DNA of 64,000 nucleotides from Streptomyces sp. 35G-GA-8 (GCF_023534745.1 NZ_JAMHJQ010000006.1:1-64000); one strand, 5' to 3'. Positions 11,752-21,133 are shown, counted from the first letter of the stretch. A program made the numbers and translations. The notes: generated by a model from the letters alone, not told the origin.

Positions 11752-13008
11752 TCAGGCGACGACCTTGCCCTCGTGCAGCTTGCGGATGTCGTTCGCGTCG
11801 TAGCCGAGGTCCGCGAGAACCTCGTCGGTGTGCTCACCGAGCAGCGGCGCGCCCTTGATGTCGGGCTTGAAGCCGGAGAACTTGACCGGGCTGCCCACGG
11901 TCAGATATGTGCCGCGCTCCTTCTGCTCGACCTCGACGATCGTGCCGCTCTTGCGCATGTCGGGGTCCTCGGCGAGCTCCTTCATGCTGAGCACCGGGGC
12001 GCAGGGCACCTCCCACTCGCGCAGGATGTCGACCGCCTCGTACTTGGTCTTGTCGGCCAGCCACTTCTCGATCTCGCCGAAGATCTCCATGATGCGCGGC
12101 TGGCGGGCCCGGGCGGTCGTGTAGTCCGGGTCCTCGACCCACTCGGGGTGGCCGATGGCCTCGGCGGTGCGCTTCCAGTTCTGCTCCTGGATCGTGAAGT
12201 AGATGTAGGCGTTGGGGTCGGTCTCCCAGCCCTTGCACTTCAGGATCCAGCCCGGCTGACCGCCGCCGCCGGCGTTGCCGCCGCGGGGCACCGCGTCGCC
12301 GAACTCGCCGTGCGGGTACTGGGGGTACTCCTCCAGGTAGCCGACCTTCTCCAGGCGCTGCTGGTCACGGAGCTTGACCCGGGTCAGGTTGAGCACGGCG
12401 TCCTGCATGGACACCGAGACCTTCTGGCCCAGACCGGTCGCGTTGCGCTGGATGATCGCGGTCAGCAGGCCGATCATCAGGTGCATACCGGTGTTGCTGT
12501 CCCCGAGGGCCGAGCCGCTGATGGTCGGCGGGCCGTCCCAGAAACCGGTGGTGGACGCGGCGCCACCGGCCGCCTGCGCGACGTTCTCGTAGACCTTGAG
12601 GTCGTTCCACGACGAGTCGTCGTTGAAGCCCTTGACCGAGCCGAAGATCAGCCGCGGGTTCAGCTCGTGGATGTGCTCCCAGCTGAGACCCATCCGGTCC
12701 ATGGCGCCCGGCGCGAAGTTCTCGACCAGGATGTCGGACTCACGGATCAGCTTCTCCATGACCTCCTTGCCCTCGGGGGTCTTGGTGTTGATGGCCAGCG
12801 AGCGCTTGTTGCTGTTCAGCATGGTGAAGTACAGAGCGTCGAGGTCGGGGATGTCCCGCAGCTGATTGCGGGTCACATCGCCGCCCTGGGGACGCTCGAC
12901 CTTGATGACGTCGGCGCCGAACCAGGCGAGCATCTGGGTACACGCGGGACCGGCCTGGACCCCGGTGAAGTCGATCACCTTGATTCCGGCGAGCGGCTTG
13001 TCACTCAT
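11752..13008 (-). CDS. frc: Formyl-CoA:oxalate CoA-transferase
   Basis: A 418-residue class III CoA-transferase that moves CoA from formyl-CoA to oxalate, giving oxalyl-CoA and formate. It opens with [16 protein letters not shown] and has the typical [10 protein letters not shown] and [10 protein letters not shown] segments. The nucleophilic Asp is at residue 170 (SALGDSNTG), matching Asp169 of the Oxalobacter enzyme. The Gly-rich loop [11 protein letters not shown], which shields intermediates in FRC, is also present. Length fits the family. It follows oxc by 72 nt on the same strand and has its own ribosome site (AAGGAAG), so the two are likely one operon. With Oxc it forms the catalytic cycle of oxalate breakdown. 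Confidence 0.95.
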   Translation of the reverse strand: MSDKPLAGIKVIDFTGVQAGPACTQMLAWFGADVIKVERPQGGDVTRNQLRDIPDLDALYFTMLNSNKRSLAINTKTPEGKEVMEKLIRESDILVENFAPGAMDRMGLSWEHIHELNPRLIFGSVKGFNDDSSWNDLKVYENVAQAAGGAASTTGFWDGPPTISGSALGDSNTGMHLMIGLLTAIIQRNATGLGQKVSVSMQDAVLNLTRVKLRDQQRLEKVGYLEEYPQYPHGEFGDAVPRGGNAGGGGQPGWILKCKGWETDPNAYIYFTIQEQNWKRTAEAIGHPEWVEDPDYTTARARQPRIMEIFGEIEKWLADKTKYEAVDILREWEVPCAPVLSMKELAEDPDMRKSGTIVEVEQKERGTYLTVGSPVKFSGFKPDIKGAPLLGEHTDEVLADLGYDANDIRKLHEGKVVA

Positions 13009-13080
13009 GGTGGCTTCCTTCTCGTGAATGATCTCGGTACGGAGGGTGTGGTGTGCGGGGGAGTGCGGTGAGCCGGTCGC

Positions 13081-14838
13081 TCACTTCTTCGCCGGCGTGA
13101 TGTTGCCGACGGTGATGCCCTTCGGGTTGAGGTGCGCGATATGGCCGCTCTCGGTGCCGGCCGAGGGGTCGATCGCACAGTCGATGAGCGCGGGGCCGCC
13201 CGAGGCCAGCGCCTCGGTGAGCGCCGCGGTGACCTCGGCGGGGGTGGTCGCGCGGTAGCCCTTGCCGCCGAACGCCTCGATCATCTTGTCGTGGCGCGCC
13301 TGGAGCATCAGGGTCGTCGGCGACGGGTCGTTGTCGGTGTCCAGGGGGTTGACGTCGTCGCCGCGGTAGACGCCGCCGTTGTTCATGATGACGGTGACGA
13401 CAGGCAGGTTGTAGCGGCAGATCGTCTCGATCTCCATGCCGCTGAACCCGAAGGCGCTGTCACCCTCGACGGCCACCACCGGCTTGCCGCTCTCGACGGC
13501 GGCGGCGATCGCGTAGCCCATGCCGATGCCCATGACGCCCCATGTACCGCTGTCGAGGCGGTGGCGCGGTACGTGCATGTCGATCACATTGCGGGCGATG
13601 TCCAGCGCGTTGGCACCCTCGTTGACGAGGTAGACCTCCTGGCGCTCGTGCAGGACGTCGCGTACGGCCTTCAGCGCGCCCATGAACTGCATCGGGTGCG
13701 GGTCGGCCTTGAGGCGCTCCGCCATCTTGGCGACGTTCTGCGCCGAGCGCGCGCCCAGCTCCTCGCGCCAGGCGGCGGGGGCCGAGATCTGGCCGGGCTT
13801 GGTCCGCTCGGCGAGCGCGTCGAGCACCGACTCGATGTCCCCGACGAGCGGGGCGGCGATGGGCTGGTTGCTGTCCATCTCCTTGGGCTCGATGTCCACC
13901 TGGATGAACTTCGCGTCGGGGTTCCACTGCGGAGCCTCGCCGTGGTTGAGCAGCCAGTTCAGCCGCGCGCCGACGAGCATCACGACGTCGGCCTTCTTCA
14001 GCGCCAGCGAACGGGCGGTGGCGGCGGACTGCGGGTGGTTGTCGGGCAGCAGGCCCTTCGCCATCGACATCGGTACGTACGGGATGCCGGTGGACTCGAT
14101 GAAGTCGCGGATCTTCCCGTCCGCCTGCGCGTACGCGGCGCCCTTGCCCAGCACCACCAGTGGCCGCCGCGCGCCCGCCAGGATCTCGACCGCGCGGTCC
14201 ACCGCCTCGGGCGCGGGCAGCTGGCGCGGCGCGGGGTCGACGAGACGGCTCAGCGTCTTCGCGCCCTCCTCCGCGTCCATGATGGAGCCGAGCACCGCGG
14301 CGGGGATGTCGAGATACACACCGCCGGGACGGCCGGAGATCGCGGTGCGCAGCGCGCGGGCGATACCGCGGCCGATGTCTTCGACCCGGCTCACGCGGTA
14401 CGCGGCCTTGACGAACGGCTGCGCGGCGGCGAGCTGGTCCATCTCCTCGTAGTCGCCCTGCTTCAGGTCGACGAGGTGGCGCTCGCTCGACCCGGAGATC
14501 TGCACCATCGGAAAACAGTTCGTGGTGGCGTTGGCGAGCGCGACCAGCCCGTTGAGGAAGCCCGGCGCGGACACGGTCAGCGCCACGCCCGGCCGCTTCG
14601 TGAGGTATCCGGCCGCCGCCGCCGCGTGCCCGGCGTTGCTCTCGTGACGGAAGCCGATGTAGCGGATGCCCTGCGCCTGTGCGAGACGGGCCAGGTCGGT
14701 GATCGGGATGCCGACCACGCCGTAGATGGTGTCCACGTCGTTCAGCTTGAGCGAGTCGACGACCAGGTGATACCCGTCGGTGAGCTCGGCCTGAGTGTCG
14801 GCGGTCGCCGCGTTCTCCAGTGCGGAAGGGGCGGTCAT
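13081..14838 (-). CDS. oxc: Oxalyl-CoA decarboxylase (ThDP-dependent)
   Basis: A 585-residue thiamine-diphosphate enzyme that decarboxylates oxalyl-CoA to formyl-CoA. It has the N-terminal PYR domain with the activating Glu in FRHESNAGH, a central domain, and a C-terminal PP domain with the Mg/ThDP motif VEGDSAFGFSG ending in VIMNNGGVYRGDD. I took the ATG at 14838 because GGAGG lies 10 nt upstream; an open extension of 26 residues has no such site and looks non-coding. It is transcribed away from the CoA-ligase gene across a 280-bp region with inverted repeats of the LysR-target type. It should feed formyl-CoA to Frc. Confidence 0.95.
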   Translation of the reverse strand: MTAPSALENAATADTQAELTDGYHLVVDSLKLNDVDTIYGVVGIPITDLARLAQAQGIRYIGFRHESNAGHAAAAAGYLTKRPGVALTVSAPGFLNGLVALANATTNCFPMVQISGSSERHLVDLKQGDYEEMDQLAAAQPFVKAAYRVSRVEDIGRGIARALRTAISGRPGGVYLDIPAAVLGSIMDAEEGAKTLSRLVDPAPRQLPAPEAVDRAVEILAGARRPLVVLGKGAAYAQADGKIRDFIESTGIPYVPMSMAKGLLPDNHPQSAATARSLALKKADVVMLVGARLNWLLNHGEAPQWNPDAKFIQVDIEPKEMDSNQPIAAPLVGDIESVLDALAERTKPGQISAPAAWREELGARSAQNVAKMAERLKADPHPMQFMGALKAVRDVLHERQEVYLVNEGANALDIARNVIDMHVPRHRLDSGTWGVMGIGMGYAIAAAVESGKPVVAVEGDSAFGFSGMEIETICRYNLPVVTVIMNNGGVYRGDDVNPLDTDNDPSPTTLMLQARHDKMIEAFGGKGYRATTPAEVTAALTEALASGGPALIDCAIDPSAGTESGHIAHLNPKGITVGNITPAKK

Positions 14839-14920
14839 GGTCCGAGGTCCTCCTTGGGCAGTCATGCCTGATCGGCTTCTTGTCCCACCTTCCGCAGCAC
14901 GCATCCGCACGTCCAAGACC

Positions 14921-14939
14921 TATCGGCGACCAGCCGATA
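14921..14939. promoter_or_regulatory. Inverted repeat TATCGGC-N5-GCCGATA
   Basis: A perfect 7-bp inverted repeat with 5-nt spacer, about 80 nt upstream of the oxc start in the divergent oxc/ligase region. The geometry suits a LysR-type or other dimeric regulator. Assignment to the LysR protein nearby is inference. Confidence 0.5.
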
Positions 14940-15005
14940 AACAGCATTTATCGATCAAGGATCGCCGCATGTCAGAGGGGTGCCGACAGGCTCCGTGAAC
15001 CTCTT

Positions 15006-15022
15006 GATAGATCCTCGCTATC
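15006..15022. promoter_or_regulatory. Inverted repeat GATAG-N7-CTATC
   Basis: ATAG-N7-CTAT is the classic half-site geometry of LysR-family targets. It lies about 100 nt before the CoA-ligase start and overlaps a second, degraded TATCGGC copy at 15019. Confidence 0.5.
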
Positions 15023-15118
15023 GGCTGTTCGCCAGCGGGTATTGGACGCCCGCCGCGCGCCCGCGCAAGCTCGCAGACGACAGCTGCTTCATCGGACCTG
15101 GTGCGAGGAGGTGTGCAC

Positions 15119-16711
15119 ATGGCCGTTCCGACCGAGGCATCGGTGCGCGACACGGACCTGTACCGGCCGCCGGCGCTCACCGGCCTCAGTGATCTCCTCG
15201 ACCGGCACGCGCGCGAGCGCCCCCGCTCCCGCGCGCTCGTGGTCACCGGGGACCGCGTGCCGCTGTCCTACGGCGCCCTCGCCGCCCTGGCCGGTGACGT
15301 GGCCGACCGGCTCGGCCGTACCGGGCTGCGCCGCGGTGAGGTGATCGGCCTCGTCTCCGCCAACACCGCCGAGTTCGTCGTCGCGCTGCTGGGCGCGGCA
15401 CGGGCCGGGCTGGTGGTCGCCCCCGTCGACCCCGCACTGCCCGCGGCGCGGCTGACCGACCGGTTCGAAGCGCTGGGAGCGCGGGTGGTCCTGCGCGGAC
15501 CCGCCGCGGCCGACACCGCGCCGGCCGCCCTGGCCGGGTTCCCCGCCTGGCCCCTGCGCGTGGACATCTCCCACGCCGGGACGGCGACGGTCGCACTCGA
15601 CACCGCCGCGCACGCGATGCGGCCCGCCCGGGGCGCGGCCGGCGAACTCTCCGAGCGCGACGCCCTGGTGCTGTTCACCGCCGGCACCACCGGCCGGGCC
15701 AAGATGGTCCCGCTCACCCATGCCAACGTGGCCGCCTCCGTACGGGACATCTGCGCCACCTACGAGCTGGGACCCGGTGACGCGACGGTCGCCGTGATGC
15801 CCTTCTTCCACGGTCACGGACTCGTCGCGGCGCTCCTCGCCTCCCTCGCCAGCGGCGGTTGCGTACTGCTGCCCGAGCGGGGGCGCTTCACGGCGCACAC
15901 GTTCTGGGACGATGTGCGGGCCGTGTCCGCCAGCTGGTTCACCGCGGTGCCGACCATCCACGAGATCCTTCTCGACCGGTCGGCGACCGAGTACCCGGGC
16001 CCGCGGGCCGCTCCCCTGAAGTTCGTGCGCAGTTGCAGCGCGCCCCTCAACACGGCCACCCAGCGGGCGCTGGAGCGCACGTTCGGCGCGCCGCTGCTGT
16101 CCGCGTACGGGATGACCGAGTCCACCCACCAGACGACCAGCGAGCCCCTGCCGGAGCACGGGTATCTGAAGCAGGGTTCTGTCGGTTCGTCGACCGGAGC
16201 GCGACTGCGGGTCGTCGACCGGCACGGCCGTACCTGCCCGGCCGGCACCCAGGGCGAGGTGTGGGTGAAGGGCCCCACCGTCACCCGAGGCTATCTCGGC
16301 GACCCGGAAGGGACCGCGCACAGCTTCACCGACGGCTGGCTGCGCACCGGTGACCTGGGCACCCTGGACGAGGACGGCTATCTGTACCTCACCGGGCACA
16401 TCAAGAACCTCATCAACCGAGGCGGCGAGAAGATCTCGTCCGAGCATGTCGAGGACGTCCTCGCCGGATGCCCCGGGGTCGCCGAGGCGGCCGTCTTCCC
16501 GATCCCCGACGCGCGCTACGGACAGCGGGTGGGCGCCGCCGTGGTCGTACGCGAGGGCGAGAACCTCGGGTCCGAGCACATCCTGCGGTACTGCCGCAAC
16601 CGGCTGTCCGCCGTCGAGGTGCCCGACCGGCTCGATGTCGTCGCCGCGCTTCCCCACACCGCCAAGGGCGGGCTCGACCGGCGGGCGGTGGCCGACCGGT
16701 ACGCGCGCTGA
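15119..16711 (+). CDS. Oxalate-CoA ligase-like acyl-CoA synthetase (AAE3/Pcs60 type)
   Basis: A 530-residue AMP-forming acyl-CoA synthetase that aligns by eye along its length with plant AAE3 oxalyl-CoA synthetase: FTAGTTGRAKMVPLTHAN (P-loop), MPFFHGHGL, TAVPTIHEILLDR, FVRSCSAPLN, YGMTESTHQT, TGDLG and IKNLINRGGEKIS. It would supply oxalyl-CoA to the Oxc/Frc cycle. One key residue is odd. The C-terminal A10 motif reads LPHTAKGGLDRR where family members have a Lys in TASGKIQRR, so the adenylation lysine is Gly518, with a Lys two residues earlier. The ATG at 15119 has GAGGAGG 7 nt upstream. It is divergent from oxc and convergent with the LysR gene. Confidence 0.85.
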   Translation: MAVPTEASVRDTDLYRPPALTGLSDLLDRHARERPRSRALVVTGDRVPLSYGALAALAGDVADRLGRTGLRRGEVIGLVSANTAEFVVALLGAARAGLVVAPVDPALPAARLTDRFEALGARVVLRGPAAADTAPAALAGFPAWPLRVDISHAGTATVALDTAAHAMRPARGAAGELSERDALVLFTAGTTGRAKMVPLTHANVAASVRDICATYELGPGDATVAVMPFFHGHGLVAALLASLASGGCVLLPERGRFTAHTFWDDVRAVSASWFTAVPTIHEILLDRSATEYPGPRAAPLKFVRSCSAPLNTATQRALERTFGAPLLSAYGMTESTHQTTSEPLPEHGYLKQGSVGSSTGARLRVVDRHGRTCPAGTQGEVWVKGPTVTRGYLGDPEGTAHSFTDGWLRTGDLGTLDEDGYLYLTGHIKNLINRGGEKISSEHVEDVLAGCPGVAEAAVFPIPDARYGQRVGAAVVVREGENLGSEHILRYCRNRLSAVEVPDRLDVVAALPHTAKGGLDRRAVADRYAR

Positions 16712-16771
16712 CGGCGCGGGCATCCGGGCCCAGGAGCCGTCCGGCCCCTGTCGCAGGCCGTCCGGCCCGTC

Positions 16772-17710
16772 CTATCGGACGTGGTGCTCGGGCTCGGTCG
16801 GCAGCGGCTGGTCGAAGAACGCGTCCAGCGACAGGCCCGTCGCCGCGTTCACGAACGCCCGCGCCGCGATCGAACCGGGCGTCGCCGCGTGGATCGCGAC
16901 CGAGACCTGCGCCCTGGCGTCCGGGGCGACCAGCCGGACGGCCCGTGTCCTGCCGATCACCGGCATCGCGCGCAGCCAGGTGTGCGGCACGATGCTCGCC
17001 CAGTCACCGACGCCCACATGCGCGTACAGCGAGGCGACCGAGTCCGTCTCCACCTGCGGGGTCACCACCACCCCGCTCTCCGCGAACACACTGTCGATGA
17101 GCTGACGGATCCTCATGTCGGGTGTCAGCAGCGCGAGCGGCAGCTGCGCCGCCTCCGCCCAGGTCATGGTGTGGGTCTGGGGCATCAGCTGGTCGCCCGA
17201 CGCGAGCAGTACGTACCGCTCCTGGTACAGCGGCACGACCTGTAGGCTCTCCCGGTCCTCGGGGGCGAAGTGCGAGATGGCGGCGTCCAGTTCGAACTCG
17301 CGCAGCTGGCGGTGGAGCGTCTTCGCCGACAGCCGGGAGCGCACCTGCACCTTCGCCAGCGGGTGCGCCCCGCAGAAGGCGGCCACGGGCAGCGCCAGGG
17401 TCGTCGACGCCGTCGGCTCCGTCCCCAGCCGCAGGGTGCCGGTGATGCCGGACTGTACGGCGGCCACCTCGGCCTTGAACGCGTCCTGCTCGGCGAGGAT
17501 CCGCTTGGCCCACACGACGAGCCGTTCGCCCTCCGGCGTCAGGCCCTCGTAGTTGTGCCCCCGGTTGATCAGCGTGACGTTCAGCTCCCGCTCCAGCTTG
17601 GCGATCGCCGCCGAGAGGGCGGGCTGCGACACATAGCAGGCCTCCGCCGCCCGCGCGAAGTGCTTCTCCCTGGCCACGGCCACGAAATACTCCAGCTGAC
17701 GGAACAGCAT
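16772..17710 (-). CDS. LysR-family transcriptional regulator
   Basis: A 312-residue LysR regulator. The N-terminal winged helix begins MLFRQLEYFVAVAREKHF and contains the recognition helix SQPALSAAIAKLE. A periplasmic-binding-protein-like effector domain follows (about 90-300). The ATG at 17710 has GGAGGA 7 nt upstream. It converges on the CoA-ligase gene and is divergent from an SDR gene, so it could control either neighbour. LysR regulators next to frc/oxc commonly sense oxalate-related metabolites, but the effector cannot be read here. Two candidate LysR-type sites lie in the oxc/ligase intergenic region; I saw no clear one before the SDR. Confidence 0.9.
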   Translation of the reverse strand: MLFRQLEYFVAVAREKHFARAAEACYVSQPALSAAIAKLERELNVTLINRGHNYEGLTPEGERLVVWAKRILAEQDAFKAEVAAVQSGITGTLRLGTEPTASTTLALPVAAFCGAHPLAKVQVRSRLSAKTLHRQLREFELDAAISHFAPEDRESLQVVPLYQERYVLLASGDQLMPQTHTMTWAEAAQLPLALLTPDMRIRQLIDSVFAESGVVVTPQVETDSVASLYAHVGVGDWASIVPHTWLRAMPVIGRTRAVRLVAPDARAQVSVAIHAATPGSIAARAFVNAATGLSLDAFFDQPLPTEPEHHVR

Positions 17711-17944
17711 CAGCGACTCCTCCCTGCCGGCGGATCCCTGCCCGCGGATCCGTGCGTCCCGGCCCGCGGATCGCGACGGCACCGGGCCGCGACTTCTCCG
17801 GCTCCGGCGACGCCTTCACTCATCCTACTTATCAACCGTTCAATGACCGGCCCGAACGTCACGTCCGAATGCCGCCGGACTCCCCGTTCGGGGCGTACGA
17901 GCATCGTCGTCATGTCCACATACCCGACAGAGAGACGGACGATC

Positions 17945-18688
17945 ATGAGCGCGGTTCTGCACGGCAAGGTGGCTTTCGTGACCGGCGGCAGCCGGGGCAT
18001 CGGCGAGGCCGTGGCGATCAGGCTGGCCGAGGACGGAGCCGATGTCGCGCTGACCTATCAGCACAGCGCCGAGCGCGCCACGGAGGTGGTGGACCGGATC
18101 AAGGCGCTGGGCCGCCGGGCCCTGGCGGTACGTGCCGACAGCGCGGACGCGACGGCGGTACGTGACGCCGTGGACGGCGCCGCCGCGGAGTTCGGACGGC
18201 TCGACATCCTGGTGAACAACGCGGGGACCGGTGCGATGGGCCCCGTCGAGGAGCTGACGCTGGAGGATGTCGACCGGGTGCTGGGCGTCAACGTACGGGC
18301 GCCGTTCCTCACGTCCCAGGCGGCGCTGCGGCACATGTCGGAGGGCGGGCGGATCGTCACCATCGGCAGCTGCATGGCCGAGCGGGTCGCCTTCCCCGGC
18401 GGCGCGCTGTACGCGACGAGCAAGACCGCGCTGACCGGTCTGACCAAGGCGCTCGCCCGTGAACTGGGCCCGAGGGGCATCACGGCCAATCTGATCCACC
18501 CCGGGCCCATCGACACCGACATGAACCCCGCCGACGGCCCGGGAGCCGAGACGCAGCGGGGTCTCACGGCGCTCGGCCGCTACGGCCGGCCGGCGGACAT
18601 CGCCGCGACCGTGGCCCATCTCGCCGGTGACGGCGGTCGGTATGTCACCGGCGCCTCCATCGCGGTGGACGGCGGCTTCGCGGCCTGA
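17945..18688 (+). CDS. Short-chain dehydrogenase/reductase (FabG-like)
   Basis: A 247-residue classical SDR. The NAD(P) motif is VTGGSRGIGEA, NNAG is at about residue 90, the catalytic Ser is in TIGSCMAE, and YATSK carries the Tyr and Lys. The C-terminal ASIAVDGGFAA closes the fold. The ATG at 17945 fits the normal SDR length. It is divergent from the LysR gene (234-bp gap), a common arrangement for a LysR target. The substrate is unknown; members of this group are often annotated 3-oxoacyl-ACP reductase. Nothing ties it firmly to oxalate metabolism. Confidence 0.88.
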   Translation: MSAVLHGKVAFVTGGSRGIGEAVAIRLAEDGADVALTYQHSAERATEVVDRIKALGRRALAVRADSADATAVRDAVDGAAAEFGRLDILVNNAGTGAMGPVEELTLEDVDRVLGVNVRAPFLTSQAALRHMSEGGRIVTIGSCMAERVAFPGGALYATSKTALTGLTKALARELGPRGITANLIHPGPIDTDMNPADGPGAETQRGLTALGRYGRPADIAATVAHLAGDGGRYVTGASIAVDGGFAA

Positions 18689-18721
18689 GACCGCGGGTGA
18701 AAGGCCCCGGCGGGACCCGGC

Positions 18722-20002
18722 TCACATCCGGGCATGGCGCTCGATGTCCTCCCCGAAGTCGGTGAGCGCCTGATCGGTGAGTGTGGGCCGGGTCTCGGCG
18801 ATGGCCGCCAGGAAGTCGTCCGTACAGGCCGGCGCGCCCCGGCGGTCGCGTACCTCGCGTTCGAACGCGGCGTGGGCGCCCTTGCGGGCGGCGAACTCTA
18901 TGTCGGCGGGGGTGAACATCTCGCAGGCCCCGACCAGTTGGCCAAGGTCCACCCCGTCGGCGGCGGAGCCGAGATAGCGCCGCCAGATCGCCTCCCGGGC
19001 GACCGGATCGGGCGGGCCCACCGGTATGACGTAGTCGAACCGGCCGGGGCGCAGAAACGCCGGATCGAGGGACCGCACGGAGTTGGTGGCGCAGATCAGC
19101 AGCCGCTCGTCATGGTCACGGAAGCCGGGGATCAGCTTCAGCAGCTCGTTGGTGACCCCGTGACCGGGATCGACGGCCAGACCGGAGCGGGCGGCCGCGA
19201 TCTCCTCGACCTCGTCGATGAACAGCAGTACGGTCTCCAGCTCCGCCAGATCCGCGAAGGCGTCCCGCAGCGACGTGGCCAGGCCCCCGGCACCGGCCGC
19301 CGCCAGCCGGGAGGGGAAGAGCTCCACGAACGGCCAGTCCAGCCGGGAGGCGACGGCCTTGGCGAAGCTCGTCTTGCCGGTGCCCGGCGGGCCGAAGAGG
19401 ATGACCGCCTTCGGCGGCGTCACCCCGTACCGATCGGCGAGCGCGGGTTCGGTCAGCGGCAGCACGATCCGCCGCTCGATGGTCTCCTTCTCCCGCTCCA
19501 TCCCCGCGAGGGCGCCCCAGAGCCCCTGCGGCATGACCCGCCCGCCGAGTTCGGCGAGCAGACCCGCGTCGCACGCGCCGAGATGCTCGACCTTCTCGTA
19601 GAAGACGAGTCCTTCGCGCGTCCGGTAGCCGGAGTTCTCCAGCGCCGTGTCCCCGGTCGCGCCAGGCGCGAGCAGCGCGCTGATCCGGCGTACGCCGTGG
19701 GTACGCAGACGCCGCTCCAGCTCGGCGATGAGCGCGCTGCCGATCCCGCGCTGGCGCCATTTCGCGGCGAGCGCCACCAAGGTGATCCAGGCACGCTCGC
19801 CCTGGGTCTGCGCCACCGCCATACCCACGAGATCGTCCCCGACCACGGCGACCACGGCGGGCTCGCCGGTCCTGGCCGCGGCCATGACCTCGGAGACGGG
19901 GAAGACGGGCGGCGACTCGTCCTGCCGGTCCTGGTCCCAGATCTGGATCGCGCCGTCCAGGTCGTCGTCGTGGAAGTCCCGCAATCGCCACGTCGGCATC
20001 AT
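18722..20002 (-). CDS. GNAT acetyltransferase-AAA+ ATPase fusion protein
   Basis: A 426-residue two-domain protein. Residues 1-145 form a GNAT N-acetyltransferase: the acetyl-CoA loop is in KWRQRGIGSALIAELE, preceded by AWITLVALA. Residues about 150-420 form a classic AAA ATPase: Walker A LFGPPGTGKTSF, Walker B LLFIDEVEEI, sensor-1 Asn in ICATNS, and an arginine-finger region FLRPGRFDYVI, as in FtsH/Cdc48-type ATPases. The start is the first of two ATGs (20002/19999), preceded by GAGGTGG; the longer open frame upstream looks non-coding. It is cytosolic, monocistronic and convergent with the SDR. A role in coupled acetylation and remodelling is inference; the partner is unknown. Confidence 0.87.
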   Translation of the reverse strand: MMPTWRLRDFHDDDLDGAIQIWDQDRQDESPPVFPVSEVMAAARTGEPAVVAVVGDDLVGMAVAQTQGERAWITLVALAAKWRQRGIGSALIAELERRLRTHGVRRISALLAPGATGDTALENSGYRTREGLVFYEKVEHLGACDAGLLAELGGRVMPQGLWGALAGMEREKETIERRIVLPLTEPALADRYGVTPPKAVILFGPPGTGKTSFAKAVASRLDWPFVELFPSRLAAAGAGGLATSLRDAFADLAELETVLLFIDEVEEIAAARSGLAVDPGHGVTNELLKLIPGFRDHDERLLICATNSVRSLDPAFLRPGRFDYVIPVGPPDPVAREAIWRRYLGSAADGVDLGQLVGACEMFTPADIEFAARKGAHAAFEREVRDRRGAPACTDDFLAAIAETRPTLTDQALTDFGEDIERHARM

Positions 20003-20395
20003 CCGCCACCTCACCGGCGGGTCGCCGCATGCCTCGGCGGCGCCCCGGTCATGTGCTGCCGGACGGCAGCCTCGCTCCCGCCCCTGCTCATTCTCCGCGC
20101 CGATCGGACGCCCGTCGAACGGGAGGCGGATGCCGGGAGCCGGTCCGCCGGGCCGTCCCGGTTCGGTGGATCCTCCGACTACTGCGGTACGGCTTCCGCC
20201 GTCAAGGTCAACTTTCGTGCTATCAAGCGCGACCCGCCGGGTTGCGCGTGCAACGCTGCATTGGGCAGAACCTAACGGGGGAAGACGGGGAGGGCCTTGC
20301 CCGCTCCGTCGCGTGTACGCACGGCAAGGGCGCCGGCTGCGGTCACCACACCGCCAGGCTGCCCATGGCCCGGCACGCGACCCGCAGGAGACCAC
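20003..20395. other. Divergent intergenic region, GNAT-AAA / response regulator
   Basis: 393 bp with no convincing gene. GTTGC-GCGT-GCAAC at 20241-20254 is a 14-bp inverted repeat that could be an operator. On the minus strand a TTGACG near 20200 could be a -35 for the ATPase gene. CAGGAG before 20396 is the ribosome site of the response regulator. Confidence 0.5.
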
Positions 20396-21133
20396 ATGCA
20401 CGCGTCAAGCCCGCTTCCCTCCCACTCCCACCGAGCGCTCTCCCCCCACCTCGACACCCGGGTCCCGGCCGGATCCTGGCGCATCCTCGTGGTCGACAGT
20501 GATGAACGGTCCGCGCGGGATCTGGCCCAGAGCCTTCAGCGCCACCGGCACGACGCCCGCGCGGTCACCACCGGAGCGGCCGCCCTCCGTGAGCACTCCG
20601 ACGCCGATGTGGTGCTCCTCGATCTCGATCTTCCGGACATCGACGGGCTGGAGATCTGCCGGTCCATCGCCACCACGAGCGACACCGCCGTCCTCGCGGT
20701 CACCGCGCACGGCAGCGAACTCGACCGTGTACTCGGCTTACAGGCGGGCGCGGACGACTATGTGGTCAAGCCCTACGGCTTCCGCGAGCTGCTGGCCCGC
20801 GTCGACGCCGTGATGCGCCGGGCCCGGCCGAAGCCCGCCGCCATGAGCATGCGGGTGGGCCCGCTGCACATTGAGCAGGCCACGCGCACGGTGGAGCTGC
20901 ACGGCCGGGTCATCCCCCTCACGCGCAAGGAGTTCGATCTGCTGCAACTGCTCGCGTCCCCGCCGGGCGAGATCGTTCCCCGGCGGAGCATCCTCCAGCG
21001 CGTCTGGCACGACACCGACATGACGCGCAGTCGCACGATCGACACGCACATCACCAGCCTGCGCAGAAAGCTCGGTTCGCCGGACTGGATACTCACCGTC
21101 CGGGGGGTCGGCTTCCGGCTGGTCCAGAGATGA
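20396..21133 (+). CDS. OmpR/PhoB-type response regulator with a TTA codon
   Basis: A 245-residue orphan response regulator. After about 28 variable residues comes a receiver domain (ILVVDSD acidic pocket, phosphoacceptor Asp in VVLLDLDLPD, Thr in AVTAHG, Lys in VVKPYG). A winged-helix output domain follows (about 150-245, with LTRKEFDLLQLLAS and TIDTHITSLRRKLG). No histidine kinase is adjacent. Codon 115 (20738-20740) is TTA, the rare Leu codon read only by bldA tRNA in Streptomyces, so translation should depend on developmental stage. The start at 20396 has CAGGAG upstream. Its last 41 nt overlap the end of the convergent hydrolase gene. It sits at the left edge of the polyketide cluster and may be a cluster regulator, but that is inference. 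Confidence 0.9.
   Translation: MHASSPLPSHSHRALSPHLDTRVPAGSWRILVVDSDERSARDLAQSLQRHRHDARAVTTGAAALREHSDADVVLLDLDLPDIDGLEICRSIATTSDTAVLAVTAHGSELDRVLGLQAGADDYVVKPYGFRELLARVDAVMRRARPKPAAMSMRVGPLHIEQATRTVELHGRVIPLTRKEFDLLQLLASPPGEIVPRRSILQRVWHDTDMTRSRTIDTHITSLRRKLGSPDWILTVRGVGFRLVQR

Noticed and set aside
15089-16723. A 544-residue minus-strand open frame opposite the CoA-ligase gene
   Set aside because: Its composition is Gly/Arg-rich shadow sequence with no family features, and the plus-strand ligase is unmistakable.
16712-16771. A terminator between the CoA-ligase and LysR genes
   Set aside because: The repeated GCCGTCCGGCC segments are direct repeats. No stem longer than about 5 bp is convincing.
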